DNA of 64,000 bases from Branchinecta lynchi (GCA_023053575.1 JAKZAP010000018.1:10292001-10356000); one strand, 5' to 3'. Positions 55,258 to 64,000 are shown, counted from the stretch's first letter. Notes: a model not told the origin generated them from the letters alone. Numbers and translations are program-made.

Positions 55258-55457
55258 TTGAAGGTTAATATCAAGCAGAAGTTGGACATATATGGGCGCT
55301 ACTCAGGGACGTCCGTCCTTAGCTTATTTTAGTGTATGATTAGTGTATGTGTGTATGTGTGTTCTTCTCCTTTGTTTTCTGATTTATGGCCTTTGGCTGA
55401 AATAAAGTTGTAAGGACTAGTGTACTGGTTGGATGTGCAACGCCGTCTTTTCTTCAG

Positions 55458-55700
55458 GTTGCACACAGATCACCTGTATAGATGGCGCGCCGAGTCATTC
55501 AAGTCTCCCCAGTACCTCTAGAGGGCTTGGTCTACTGGGAGACTCCTCCTCCCACTTTCCTCGACCTCAACTCTTCCTTCAAATCCAGTACTTGGATCTA
55601 ACAGATTGTTTGGGACTCCAAGATGCAGGACTGTTGGTTGTGGTACGGAATTGCACTCAGCTGCAGTGCCTGTATTTGAGGAGGTGTGTCCATATTACAG
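55458..55700 (+). CDS. FBXL7: FBXL7 exon: middle leucine-rich repeats
   Basis: A 243 bp exon with acceptor TTTTCTTCAG and donor ACAG then GTAAGG, in phase with its neighbours (completes the glycine of DVTG; ends with one base). It encodes GCTQITCID, a Ser-rich insert of about 25 residues (SHSSLPSTSRGLGLLGDSSS), then IQYLDLTDCLGLQDAGLL, RNCTQLQCLYLRRC and VHIT. The LRR ladder lines up with the FBXL7 repeats HLDVSGCSKVTCI and YLDMTDC...LYLRRC of vertebrates. The insert falls at the position where FBXL7 proteins vary in length, between two repeats. A longer + frame starting upstream (55433) simply reads through the acceptor and is not the true start. Confidence 0.92.
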
Positions 55701-55804
55701 GTAAGGTGCCTTACCTTTTTGTCCAGCGTAAGTGGGTCAAGTAAGTTCGGAACTGAAATGAGGGATGAAGTTACCGTTTGGGCAAGGCCTAAGAGCCGTC
55801 CATA

Positions 55805-55963
55805 CACTGTAAAAAGTTTCTCCGAGTAAGGATTCAGTATTTGCTACTGGGATTAATCTTATCTCTACTGAGGTAAGATTAAGCCGAATTAGAGATAAGA
55901 TTATATTTTTAGAGACAAAATAAATCCCAGTAGCAAATACTGCGAGATTTTTTTTTTACAGCG
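55805..55963. mobile_element. Palindromic MITE P, copy 6
   Basis: CACTGTAAAAAGTTTCTCCG to TTTTTTTTTACAGCG, TA on both sides (55803-55804 and 55964-55965). Inner arms TTTGCTACTGGGATTAATC and CCCAGTAGCAAATACTG. Confidence 0.8.
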
Positions 55964-57379
55964 TACATGTCTTTTTTTTTTTCTGAGCCAGTAAAACGAA
56001 GAAATGCAAATAGGCCCAGAAATACAGTCTGAGCAACTCGAAGGAATGTATTTTCCGTAACATTTCAACAAAGCACAATACCATTATTTGTATACATTTA
56101 TTGTTATGCCATTCTGAATTTGCAGATCTAAAAATTAATTGACTTTGTTAGTATGGTGATTTAGGATTTTTTTTTCATTTTGTGTTTCAAGTTTTTGGAT
56201 CATGAAATTTTTTTCAAGTTTAAACACTTGAGATTTCCACTGCTGTTTACCTCTACAAAAGGATGTTATGGACTCAATAAAAATAATTGTAGTTGTGTTG
56301 CGAAGCAACTTTTTGGTGTTGCCCCGTTTCTAAGTCTGCCGATGTCTTATTGTAAAGCCGCGTTCACAAGTATGCAGTGTACATGTCTTGTGTATCGTTC
56401 AGTAGTAGTGTGTCTAACTTTGTGTTCCTTGAACGTTGCCTAAACGCCTAAGTGTGCCTTGAATGTCGCCTAACTTTGACTCTCGTCTATAATGGAGGGT
56501 CATAAGTTTAAAATGATTTAAAAAAAAAACATTAAGGCATTTTAGGTCCTCTGCGTGTAGTTGGCACTTGGCACTTGTCGTATTTCTTTTCTGAGTTTCG
56601 TGTCTATTTTCTAAAATCAAAGTATGTTACATTAATAAAAAAAAGTAAAAGTAACGACCACGGTCCCTGCCTAGGGGCACTGGATCTCCATTTTGGTCCA
56701 GCTCCATTCTACATATGGTGTAGTGAAGGAGTTTCTTTGCGGATCTGCCATTGTCGGACATTGCCCATCAAACATTGTAGTCTAATCAAACTAATGAGGA
56801 AGAATATCAAGAGTCTCATATCTTTTATTTTATCGTGTGATTTTTATCTGGTCAGATTGACAGGAACAGGTTTAGGTGAAAAGGAGTGGCAAAAAATATG
56901 TTGTTTTAGCAACATTGTTGCATGGTGTCAGTGAAATCCTGATGCCATGTTTGCATGACTCATAATTGCCCCGCGTAAAAAGGTTTTAAGTGCACCTCGC
57001 TAGAAGGGTGTTTGTCGGAATCTGGAAAAAAAAGGAAAAAATGTCCTTAGGCGAAAACACATCGCTGCGCCAGCACTTTAAACACGCAGAGCTGTTTAAA
57101 GTCCGTATGAAAACCTAGACATACTACTCCTAATCTCTTCAGCGTCTGCTTATCACAAAACTAGCTTCTGGAATCCTGATGCCAGGTTTGCATGACTTTT
57201 AATTGTTCGTAAGAAGTATTTAAGTAGACCCCACTGGAAGTGTGTTTGTCCGAATTTGGTCTTCGGGTCCTGTCGACGTAAAAAATTACTTTGTCGAAAA
57301 CAGTTCATTGCCCCAGGGCCCAGCACTCTAAACACAAAGTGCTGTTCAGTATGAAAACCCAAACAAATTACCTCATGTC

Positions 57380-57883
57380 CTGGATACTGTACCTTTTTCG
57401 AGGCTTCTCACCAAATCGGACAACAAGCAGATCCGGTCAGTATTCTATCGTTTTGCTAAATATATATTGCGCCACCCCCCTTGGACGAGAAACTCGAAAG
57501 TTTTCAGTTGTTATCAAACTAGTTCAAGTTCAAGTTCTTTTATTGTTTGAATACACATATTTAACAATATTTACATAACGTCCCCAGCAGGGAGACTGGC
57601 TCGAAAGCCGGGCGACAAACGGGATAAACAGGCCCAGAAAGAAACGGATAAAGATAAAGGTCTGGTGGACCACTAGACCTTTATCTAGTGATCCACTAAT
57701 AGCAGTGGGGAAACAAATATAAACATATAGCCAAAATATTTGTCTTGGTTTGTTTTATTGTATCTATTGTGTATCTTTTAAGTTAATTTCCTTTCTTTTT
57801 CTTTTTTTTCTCCTTACTATTTACTCCGTCTTCGTGCTTTGTGTCTGTTTTGACGGTTATAAATAAAATCATCATCACCATTA
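57380..57883 (+). mobile_element. LINE fragment interrupted by a reversed LINE tail
   Basis: 57425-57500 encodes IRSVFYRFAKYILRHPPW, the same C-terminal block as in the 61 kb LINE. A minus-strand LINE terminus with tail AGTTCAAGTTCAAG is inserted at ~57521-57640. The 3' UTR resumes with TACTCCGTCTTCGTGC (57817) and GGTTATAAATAAAATC, ending in (ATC)n. Confidence 0.65.
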
Positions 57884-58722
57884 GCCAAAATTCAGCTTCT
57901 ACTTGCCTTGACACATCAAGGTTGTCGTCGATACCAGCCAAAATGTCAGGCATGGAACAGTCTGTTCTGTATAGCAGAAGTTTTGTTTCTTCGCTAACGG
58001 TAAAATGCTGAATTTATCAACCCAACGAGGTGAAGAATATTTTTCTGAGTTGATGACACAATCTGTAATCACCTGGTTATCCCTCAGCGTTGAACAAAAA
58101 AAACACAATATCGGAAGTAGGGACAAATTTACTTTTCCGGTTGAACTTTATCTTTTTCAATCGCAGACATCGTGACTTGTGGGAACTTGTAACATTATCT
58201 TATATAACCTAGTTGGCATTATAAATCTATCCATAGCTTTTTAGTTCAAAATACCAAAATAATTGCGAAACATATCGTTGTTTCACATTATTGTTTGTAT
58301 CCGTTGCGTCTCGAGCAAGAACAGAAATAAAAACTATATGAGACGTTTAATAGATATTCGCAATTGACCGAATGAGGCTTGGGTACAGCAATATAGCCAA
58401 CCATCACTTATTCACTTATTATTACTTACTCCCGATGAAAATGCGTTACTTCGTTCCTCCGCTATTCAGATAATCGATTTTCGTCGGATGAACTCTGTAT
58501 TTTTTATTTGTGTCACCTCTTATGTTCAACGACAACAGTAAATAGTTGTCGAAAAATAAAGCCTTTTTTGGATCAGACACAGTAGCGGGCTTCCTTTAGA
58601 AGTATCCTTAGAAAATGGAATTTTAGCCATTGAAATGCACGCTGTTCTTGTAATTTGAATTCTTGGCGTCAGTGTGAAGTTGCTACTAGAACCCAAGGTG
58701 AAAAAAAAATAATCCAGGTTAA

Positions 58723-58939
58723 AGCACAACTCTTACTAGAAATGACCTGTTCACTATGAAATGGATCAGAAGAAACGTTTTCGAAAATACCATTACTTTC
58801 CACCTGAATTTAGCGATTTTCTTAATTCCAAAATTTATTGGCACAAAACGAAACAATAAAAGGTGTGGATTTTATAAACTTACAATTCCATAAGGGAGCT
58901 AGGTATGTTATAAAAGACAGAATAAGCATGAGAGGTCCT
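58723..58939 (-). mobile_element. TTAA-flanked element X, copy 5 (internally deleted)
   Basis: AGCACAACTCTTACTAG after TTAA (58719-58722) to GAGAGGTCCT before TTAA (58940-58943). Only 217 bp, about half the length of copy 4. Confidence 0.75.
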
Positions 58940-59180
58940 TTAAATTTAAGCGTCCCAAAGTGAGACGGGTTCAGTGATAGGGGTTCAGTCTCCTCGGGAT
59001 TTGCGTAGTCGGCAAGAATACGTTGCAAGACGAGAAATAATATAATAATAATGACGAATAATAATGACGACCCAAATTAGCCTGATAATGAACCAAAAAA
59101 TAAAAAGAAAGAACAACAACAACCGCGAACCAGAACTAGAACAAAAAACCCTTCCTATGGTGGTTCGGAGGACTTTCTGA

Positions 59181-59345
59181 CATAAATATTCTTTGAGCCC
59201 AAGCTGACTTTGAAACATTTATTCAAACAATGTTTACAACGGATACGTCAGCTACGATTCTTCGTCAGCGATATTTCGGCCCTTCTTGGCAAGGGTCCTC
59301 GTCAGGCTGTCAATCTCTGGTTCAGCTTCGGGGAAGGAAACAAAC
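59181..59345 (-). mobile_element. Ribozyme-bearing element, copy at 59.2 kb
   Basis: Plus-strand order: AATATTCTTTGAGCCCAAGC, TGTTTACAACGGATACGTCA, GCTACGATTCTTCGTC, the ribozyme core (complement), then GGTTCAGCTTCGGGG and GGAAACAAACTTGTA. This is the exact reverse order of the 43.7 kb copy. Confidence 0.7.
59266..59309 (-). ncRNA. Hammerhead-like ribozyme motif, complete core (best copy)
   Basis: Minus strand: stem I strand CAGC, box CTGACGA, stem II GGACCCTT / AAGGGCC closing loop GCCAAG with one bulged A, GAAA, TATC, stem I strand GCTG. All invariant bases are present, and cleavage would follow ATC. Beyond an asymmetric internal loop in stem I, GATT pairs with AATC, recalling the internal loops natural type I hammerheads use for tertiary contacts. 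Stem III is only the palindrome ATAT, as in dimer-forming hammerheads of Penelope-like elements. Confidence 0.62.
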
Positions 59346-59399
59346 TTGTAATAAGTAACTGAAGCTTCTACCGACTATAAATATCTTATTAAATAATAT

Positions 59400-59610
59400 C
59401 TAATAAATATCTAATTTCTTAGTAATAATCTTAGAAAAAGTTTATCCATAGCATCGAAAGGATCCGGCAAGCTGTACCCCTCCCGCAGTCTTCCGTTCCT
59501 TGTCCAAGGCGGTACCCAAATGAGGAACTGTGCATATTTGAAATATGAAAAATGTTTTCTACTACGCTTGCCCCTAGTCAAATTAATTGTATTCATTAAT
59601 TGTATTCATA
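59400..59610 (-). pseudogene. LINE ORF2 C-terminal remnant (minus)
   Basis: A 61-codon minus frame reads YFKYAQFLIWVPPWTRNGRL and GYSLPDPFDAMDKL. It matches the extreme C-terminal block of the 61-63 kb ORF (YAKFLLFLPPWYKNRHL and YKLPD). Only this end is present; TTAATTGTATTCA is duplicated at 59581-59607. Confidence 0.65.
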
Positions 59611-59820
59611 CAAGAAAATACATATAAAACAACAAAACAAAATAACTTTACATGAACTAAACTTCGCCATCCCTCTCTCGAAATTTCACCACACCATCAA
59701 CAAATCTGCAAATTTTACATGTAACGCTTGGCGTCGTGCTCCTTAAGATGTCAGGAAGTAACAAAACCTCACCTCCCAATAATTCCATAAGAACATGCCA
59801 TAAGAATGTTTGTCTTTCAG

Positions 59821-59969
59821 ATGCAGGAGTGAAAAACGTCGTCAGCTACTGCCAAGGTTTGAGGGAGTTCAGTGTTTCGGATTGCCTGCAGATCACGGAT
59901 CGGACTTTATTTGAATTGGCCAAATTAGGTCCAAGTCTCCGATATCTATCCATCGCAAAGTGTGATCAG
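59821..59969 (+). CDS. FBXL7: FBXL7 exon: further leucine-rich repeats
   Basis: A 149 bp exon with acceptor TGTCTTTCAG and donor TCAG then GTATGG. Two bases complete the aspartate of the split codon. It encodes DAGVKNVVSYCQGLREFSVS, then DCLQITDRTLFELAKLG and LRYLSIAKCDQ, ending at phase 0. This corresponds to the LRRs with ELSVSDC and LRYLSIAHC in vertebrate FBXL7, whose next residues (VTDxG) start the following exon. That exon and the remaining C-terminal repeats were not found before the window ends, so the gene continues to the right. A 90-codon frame starting at 59736 reads through the acceptor and is not a separate gene. Confidence 0.92.
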
Positions 59970-60240
59970 GTATGGTTTCGGGCTTCCTTTTTTGGCGGAG
60001 ACTTTTAAGTTAAAGTGGCGGGTTACTCAGCCATGTCTTATCAGTTGTTACTTCTGCAAATAGGATAAAAGGTTTGGTAGCGGAATGTGTGAGAAGCATC
60101 GGACAGTTGATTGAGTCAAGCTGATAAGGCTTCCGTCATTGCCAGGATCTTGATGAAGCTTAAATGTTGGATATTGGGTGGGGTTTTGTTCGACGCTTGT
60201 TTAATTTAGGTTAATTAAAAAAGAAGCCAACTGAGGCCAC

Positions 60241-60302
60241 TAGTTTTTGTTTTCGATAGCTGTCTATATAGTGATATAGACAGCTATCGAAAACAAAAAC
60301 TA
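60241..60302. repeat. Perfect palindrome, 29 bp arms, 4 nt loop
   Basis: TAGTTTTTGTTTTCGATAGC at the left and its exact complement GCTATCGAAAACAAAAACTA at the right, extended inward by TGTCTATAT / ATATAGACA around AGTG. There are no mismatches in 29 bp. No related copy is seen in the window. Confidence 0.9.
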
Positions 60303-60499
60303 AATGCACGAAGACTCCCAACATTAAAGGCACAAGGACCAAATAAAAATGAATGAGACCCACAATTCAGCTACAACTTCCAAGCTCGCTACATAGGCAA
60401 AGACATTACGCCAACGGCACAGAGGACATTTGAGCATATTTATAGATAGTGAACCGAAAGAAAAAAGTGCTCGACGACCCAAGTCTGAATGTGTATGTT

Positions 60500-61080
60500 T
60501 CAATCAATCAATTTTATTTCAACCGTAATAATAAAATAATAATAACTAATTTATTTCCTTAATAGCATTTACAACTGCAAGCTGCGGATCGTCAACATAA
60601 CATAACGTTAGCACTAGGCTAACGCAGGCGGGAATTGGAAAAAGAAACACTCACTAACAATGCAAATAAAACACAAACTAACAAATAATATATACAAAAC
60701 GAACATAAATCAAGTACAGTTAAAACGTTTGACAGAGAAGTCAGTCAACGCATAGGACAGAGAGAGAGTTCTGCAATAATACAGCGGCAATACCTTGAGT
60801 TGTGTGCGTTTAGTTCGAAAGGTATTTTACACATGAGTTTGAGGGATTGCTGACTCTATAGTGCGGCTATGCTGTACCGTGCAACTACCAGAAATCGATC
60901 GCTCCCCAATTGTACGAAAACAAAACCTGAGCTGCATCCCTTCAGACAATTTTTATTTTCCTGAGGTGGTATCGGTATTCTGTTGGTGAATTCAGGAAAT
61001 TTCAGTAGTCCCGACTTAGGATCCCATTTATTTTGTGCGAGTTTCGCGCATCGGTTAGATAAGCCAGGCGCAGTTAATGA
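60500..61080 (-). mobile_element. Probable reversed LINE 3' region with a coding-like frame
   Basis: The CAATCAATCAA tract at 60503 followed by TTTTATTTCAACC resembles a reversed LINE tail. Further in, a minus frame (61116-60856, 86 codons) contains KWDPKSGLLKFPEFTNR and VQLGSDRFLVVARY. I do not recognise this peptide as a LINE domain, so the link is weak. Confidence 0.35.
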
Positions 61081-62922
61081 AAAGAACATGTCTCCATCTA
61101 CTGTGTAGAGCGTCAATTACTTGGAATCCGTAAATATCGTACGGGTGCTTATACCGGGTATCTTTTGGAGCATCCATATGCCGTGCCGGAAGAAAGAATT
61201 CGAAAAAATACTCGGAAATCAAATTGGTCTCTTGACCCAGAACTGAAAATAGTGAAGAATAAGGCTAAATTTTGGTTAAGACTTTGGGTTTCTTGCGGCA
61301 GACCACGTTCTGGCACCGTGTTTGATATTAAGCAACGTACTAAGCGTATTTATAAGAAGCACGTTCGTTCGATCAGTTCAAAGGGACTCGAGTTCCCACG
61401 TACACAAGGCGATTGGACAAAAGTAATTAATGCAGACAAAATTGATGGAAAGTCGTCGCTCAGTGTTATCAGTGATTCCGCATGGAATTCATATTATACG
61501 TCAATGTTTAGTGCCGCAAATTTTTATGTTCATGCAGTTTATTCTAAGCTGCTGAGTGCTTCACTTCCCCCATTCCTCACTCAAGCACATATTCTCCCTG
61601 TGTCTTTGTCATCGGTCTCACTTGCTATTAAGCGTCTCCGTTCCTCTTCTGTTGATAACGACGGAATTTCGGCTCGACATCTAAAAATAAATTGCCCACC
61701 TCTTGAGCAACATCTTCAATTGCTCTTCCAAATGTGCCTGAGTTCCTCTGCCGTCCCCAATAGTTTTCTTTGCGGAATTGTAACATCAATTATTAAAAAA
61801 GGTAAACCCCCTTCCGAGTGTGCCTCTTATCGTCCCATCACCGTTTCATGTACGATTAGCAAAGTCTTCGAGTATGTACTACTCCCCTCATTTATTAATA
61901 ATGCTAACTTCGGAGAAAACCAATTGGGTTTCCAAAAAGGTATTGGTTGTCAACATGCCCACCGAGTTCTTTCGTCTCTCCTGGTTGAGGCAACAAAAAA
62001 AGGCTTGGAACTGCATATTTGTGCTTTGGACCTGTCGAAAGCTTTTGATAGCATTGTACATACCCAAGCCCTTTTCTCGCTTTTTTCACATGGCATAAAT
62101 ATTTCTATTATTTTTTTATTACGTTATTGGTATACAAATTCTTTTCTGCGCACTAAAGTGGATGGACAGATATCCGATTTTAGAATCCCGATAAAACGTG
62201 GAGTTCGACAGGGCGCGGTTCTTTCACCATCCATTTTTAAAATGTGCATCTCTAACATCCTGTCTTCTATACCTACCACTTGTATTATTAATTCCATTAA
62301 TATCTCTTATATTGCTTATGCCGATGATATTCTGCTGATAAGCCGAAGCAAGACCGGATTAAAGAAGTCAGTTTCTTTTGTTTCAGCTGCTTTCGACCGG
62401 ATCGGTCTGGCTCTGAACGTTAATAAATGCGAATACTTATCTTTCAATTCAACTAACCAAGAGCCGCTTATTCTCCCAACTAAGACTATCCCCCTTGTCA
62501 CATCTCTTGGGTGGTTGGGCATCCACATTACTAACAGCCTCAAATCGTTCCGGTCTCAATCGGTTAATAATGCTAAAAGAAAGATTCAAGTATCATACTC
62601 GAAGATTGTTGCTAATCGTGGGAAATACAATAAAAAAGCCCTTAGTAAACTTTACAGCAGTTTTACTGACCATTCTATCCTATTTCTTTCTGGCCTCTCT
62701 TCAGTTTTAAAGAAAAAAGATCTTCATTCCCTCCGTTCTTGTTATTACCGATATGCAAAATTCCTCCTTTTCCTACCCCCCTGGTATAAAAACAGACATC
62801 TGATTTCGCGTTACAAGCTTCCGGATATATCGCTGAAACTTTCGGCCATAAGTAAAAAATTGTCCACAACGTCCCATCTCAGCTTCCCCGCACATCACGG
62901 CTTGTCCCTTCTTCTAGAGTGA
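61081..62922 (+). CDS. Non-LTR retrotransposon reverse transcriptase (5'-truncated ORF2)
   Basis: Open from the stop at 61078 to the TGA/TAG region after 62922; the first conventional start is a TTG at 61165, giving 585 codons. Numbering from there: YRPI at 222-225 (fingers), ALDLSKAFD with the first catalytic Asp at 289, RQGAVLSP at about 348-355, and YADD at 385-388 with both metal-binding aspartates. A thumb-like region (ALNVNKCEYLSFN) follows, then the family-specific C-terminus YAKFLLFLPPW. The order and spacing are those of non-LTR (LINE) reverse transcriptases. No apurinic-type endonuclease is open upstream, so the copy is 5'-truncated and cannot move on its own. It lies in the sense direction within an FBXL7 intron, and the absence of any stop over 1.8 kb suggests recent insertion. 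Confidence 0.92.
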   Translation, partial: KEHVSIYCVERQLLGIRKYRTGAYTGYLLEHPYAVPEERIRKNTRKSNWSLDPELKIVKNKAKFWLRLWVSCGRPRSGTVFDIKQRTKRIYKKHVRSISSKGLEFPRTQGDWTKVINADKIDGKSSLSVISDSAWNSYYTSMFSAANFYVHAVYSKLLSASLPPFLTQAHILPVSLSSVSLAIKRLRSSSVDNDGISARHLKINCPPLEQHLQLLFQMCLSSSAVPNSFLCGIVTSIIKKGKPPSECASYRPITVSCTISKVFEYVLLPSFINNANFGENQLGFQKGIGCQHAHRVLSSLLVEATKKGLELHICALDLSKAFDSIVHTQALFSLFSHGINISIIFLLRYWYTNSFLRTKVDGQISDFRIPIKRGVRQGAVLSPSIFKMCISNILSSIPTTCIINSINISYIAYADDILLISRSKTGLKKSVSFVSAAFDRIGLALNVNKCEYLSFNSTNQEPLILPTKTIPLVTSLGWLGIHITNSLKSFRSQSVNNAKRKIQVSYSKIVANRGKYNKKALSKLYSSFTDHSILFLSGLSSVLKKKDLHSLRSCYYRYAKFLLFLPPWYKNRHLISRYKLPDISLKLSAISKKLSTTSHLSFPAHHGLSLLLE

Positions 62923-63024
62923 ATTTTAGTGTATTTTAGTGTTTTGTGTTGTTTTTCCTTGTTTGTACTCCGCTATTCTGTCTTTTCAGCGGGTTATAAA
63001 AATAAATAAATAAATAAATAAATA
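61081..63024 (+). mobile_element. LINE copy with 3' UTR and (AAAT)n tail
   Basis: The reverse-transcriptase frame is followed by a ~75 bp 3' UTR with TACTCCGCTATTCTG and GCGGGTTATAAA. It ends in (AAAT)n at 62997-63024. The same UTR markers end the fragments at 2.8, 44.5, 57.8 and probably 63.4 kb, each with a different tail repeat. Confidence 0.8.
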
Positions 63025-63269
63025 TTGGTTTAATTTCAGTTCAGTGCTCCATATGGATTAGCCTCGTCTTATAAGCATCTATCACACAGAACGTATAATT
63101 GATCCATGAGTTAATGTACAGAAAAGAGAAGCTTCACTTTTTAAACTGAGCTGTGGTGTAAAACTCATCTTCAGAGAGTTTCGTACCTTTTTTCTGCCAA
63201 AGGGAAATGACTAAACACATATTCTGCCCTTTGGCATTTCTTCGCATTCCATCTAGGAAGAAGATTTCT

Positions 63270-63420
63270 TAGACCCGCTTAGTCCCTTTTCTTTTTTTGT
63301 AATGTGTATTTTTTTATCTCGTGCATTTACTACATTATTGAAAGCTCAGTGTGTTTTTTCCTTTTCTTTGTCTGTACTGCACTATTTTCGTAAATCAAAT
63401 TTCATCATCATCATTATATT
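63270..63420 (+). mobile_element. LINE 3' UTR remnant with (TCA)n tail
   Basis: TTTGTCTGTACTGCACTATT followed by TCGTAAATCAAATTTC and (ATC)n at 63400-63415 is a diverged version of the 3' UTR of the LINE just upstream. No coding part. Confidence 0.5.
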
Positions 63421-63529
63421 ATCAAAGTTTTGAGTTAAACGCAGATGATGGTGATGATCGTCGGGGAACTAATAAGAACTAAAGCACATGATGACTCTGG
63501 ACTTGAATATGGAAAATTGCCTTTCACTG

Positions 63530-63842
63530 CACCGTCAGAAGATTCATGACAGATAACACAAGGATGCGCAGTTTCAATAGGTAACACTTGGGGTGTTGTC
63601 TGTTATGATTTTGCGAAATTGAACGTTAGGCAAAACAAGCATTGCCAAGAAGAGCCGAAAAATGTCTTAAAGGCATCTGCTTTCTTTTCTGATAGGCTGT
63701 CATGATGATAAACAGAAAAGTCAGTAAATATTCTTCCGGCGGTGTTTCGGCTATTTTTGTGTGCGTAACGTTCGATGTGTAATGTTTGCAAAATCACAAT
63801 AGCTAACATCCTGGTGTTGTCTGTTATGAGACTTCTGACAGT
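63530..63842. mobile_element. MITE M, near-complete copy
   Basis: CACCGTCAGAAGATTCATGA at the left and GAGACTTCTGACAGTAC at the right. The interior has AACAAGCATTGCCAAGAAG and CGGTGTTTCGGC. At 313 bp it is the only copy here with both ends uninterrupted. The 100-codon minus frame over it is not conserved. Confidence 0.8.
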
Positions 63843-63940
63843 ACATAGAGCTCGTGCGTTGAAGGTTGCAGAGACGTGACAATTTTGGTCAGGCGTTCTT
63901 TGCATGGCGAGGAGGAGAGCTGGATGTTCAACTACATAGA

Positions 63941-64000
63941 GCGTGTTCCACCCTGCTTACCGTAGTTACTGCGCGTGACGACCCGGATCCTGGCTTTTTT
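63941..64000 (+). mobile_element. GTGTTCCAC MITE, left end at the window edge
   Basis: GTGTTCCACCCTGCTTACCG and TAGTTACTGCGCGTGACG match 28287 and 49627. Truncated by the end of the window. Confidence 0.55.

Larger units (their letters stand above)
46483..55457 (+). other. FBXL7 intron (8,975 bp)
   Basis: Contains five of the six palindromic P elements, three Y copies, the second Harbinger-like MITE, an hAT-like MITE, a ribozyme motif and minisatellites. 48490-51070 and 52100-52660 otherwise show no gene. Short frames at 49302-49583 (minus) and 52203-52424 (+) have no recognisable motif. Confidence 0.65.
55701..59820 (+). other. FBXL7 intron (4,120 bp)
   Basis: Holds P copy 6, LINE fragments at 57.38-57.88 and 59.35-59.6 kb, element X copy 5 and the best ribozyme motif. 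55964-57380 and 57884-58722 show no recognisable feature apart from short frames. Confidence 0.65.
59970..64000 (+). other. FBXL7 intron continuing beyond the window
   Basis: Holds a perfect palindrome (60241-60302), a reversed LINE end (60500-60855), the LINE at 61081-63024, another LINE tail (63270-63415) and MITE M (63530-63842). The next FBXL7 exon is not seen. Confidence 0.65.

Noticed and set aside
55433..55744. 103-codon ORF as a separate gene
   Set aside because: It is the FBXL7 LRR exon read through the acceptor and donor.
1..64000. tRNA and rRNA genes
   Set aside because: No cloverleaf with A-box/B-box spacing or rRNA core sequence was noticed on either strand; tRNAscan-SE and Infernal would settle this.

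Overview
This window reads as invertebrate nuclear DNA, probably from an arthropod. It is AT-rich, almost all intronic or intergenic, and packed with short inverted-repeat elements, decayed non-LTR retrotransposons and minisatellites. There are no bacterial operons, Shine-Dalgarno-spaced genes, rRNA genes or recognisable tRNA genes. The arthropod leaning rests on the host gene: its leucine-rich repeats (for example LRYLSIAKCDQ and YLDLTDC) read like arthropod FBXL7. The species cannot be named from the sequence alone.

The one clear host gene is an F-box/LRR gene orthologous to FBXL7, on the + strand and spanning nearly the whole window. Six exons are proposed: 3603-3731 (Ser-rich N-terminus, tentative), 41105-41536 (Pro-rich linker), 44175-44374 (F-box), 46257-46482, 55458-55700 and 59821-59969 (leucine-rich repeats). 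All splice phases agree across the set. The start codon and the C-terminal repeats lie outside the window. The first intron is about 37 kb.

From 1 to 41 kb, apart from the first proposed exon, there are nested mobile elements and arrays: a three-layer nest at 1.6-3.5 kb; a GGATCC-rich satellite-like family at 4.0-4.9, 14.8-16.0 and 29.9-30.3 kb; TTAA-flanked elements at 5-10 and 18 kb; a 1.1 kb element with internal ~135 bp repeats at 11, 32.3 and 38.9 kb; a ~145/291 bp array at 12.6-13.6 kb; LINE fragments; and several unidentified protein-like remnants (18-19, 25.9-28.3, 35.4 and 37.5-38.7 kb).

From 41 to 64 kb, within the exon-dense part of FBXL7, there are six copies of a TA-flanked palindromic element, several copies of an unidentified coding-like repeat, and a LINE with a long open reverse-transcriptase frame (61081-62922) in the last intron.

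The most interesting signal is a dispersed repeat carrying a hammerhead-ribozyme-like core (CTGANGA, a stem-loop, then GAAA). It is seen at 4.35, 33.87, 33.98, 43.76, 45.75, 47.12 and 59.29 kb. Two copies retain the whole core, and their closing stem I differs by compensating changes. This suggests a family of small ribozyme-bearing retroelements (Penelope- or retrozyme-like), but it needs a structural search and a cleavage assay.
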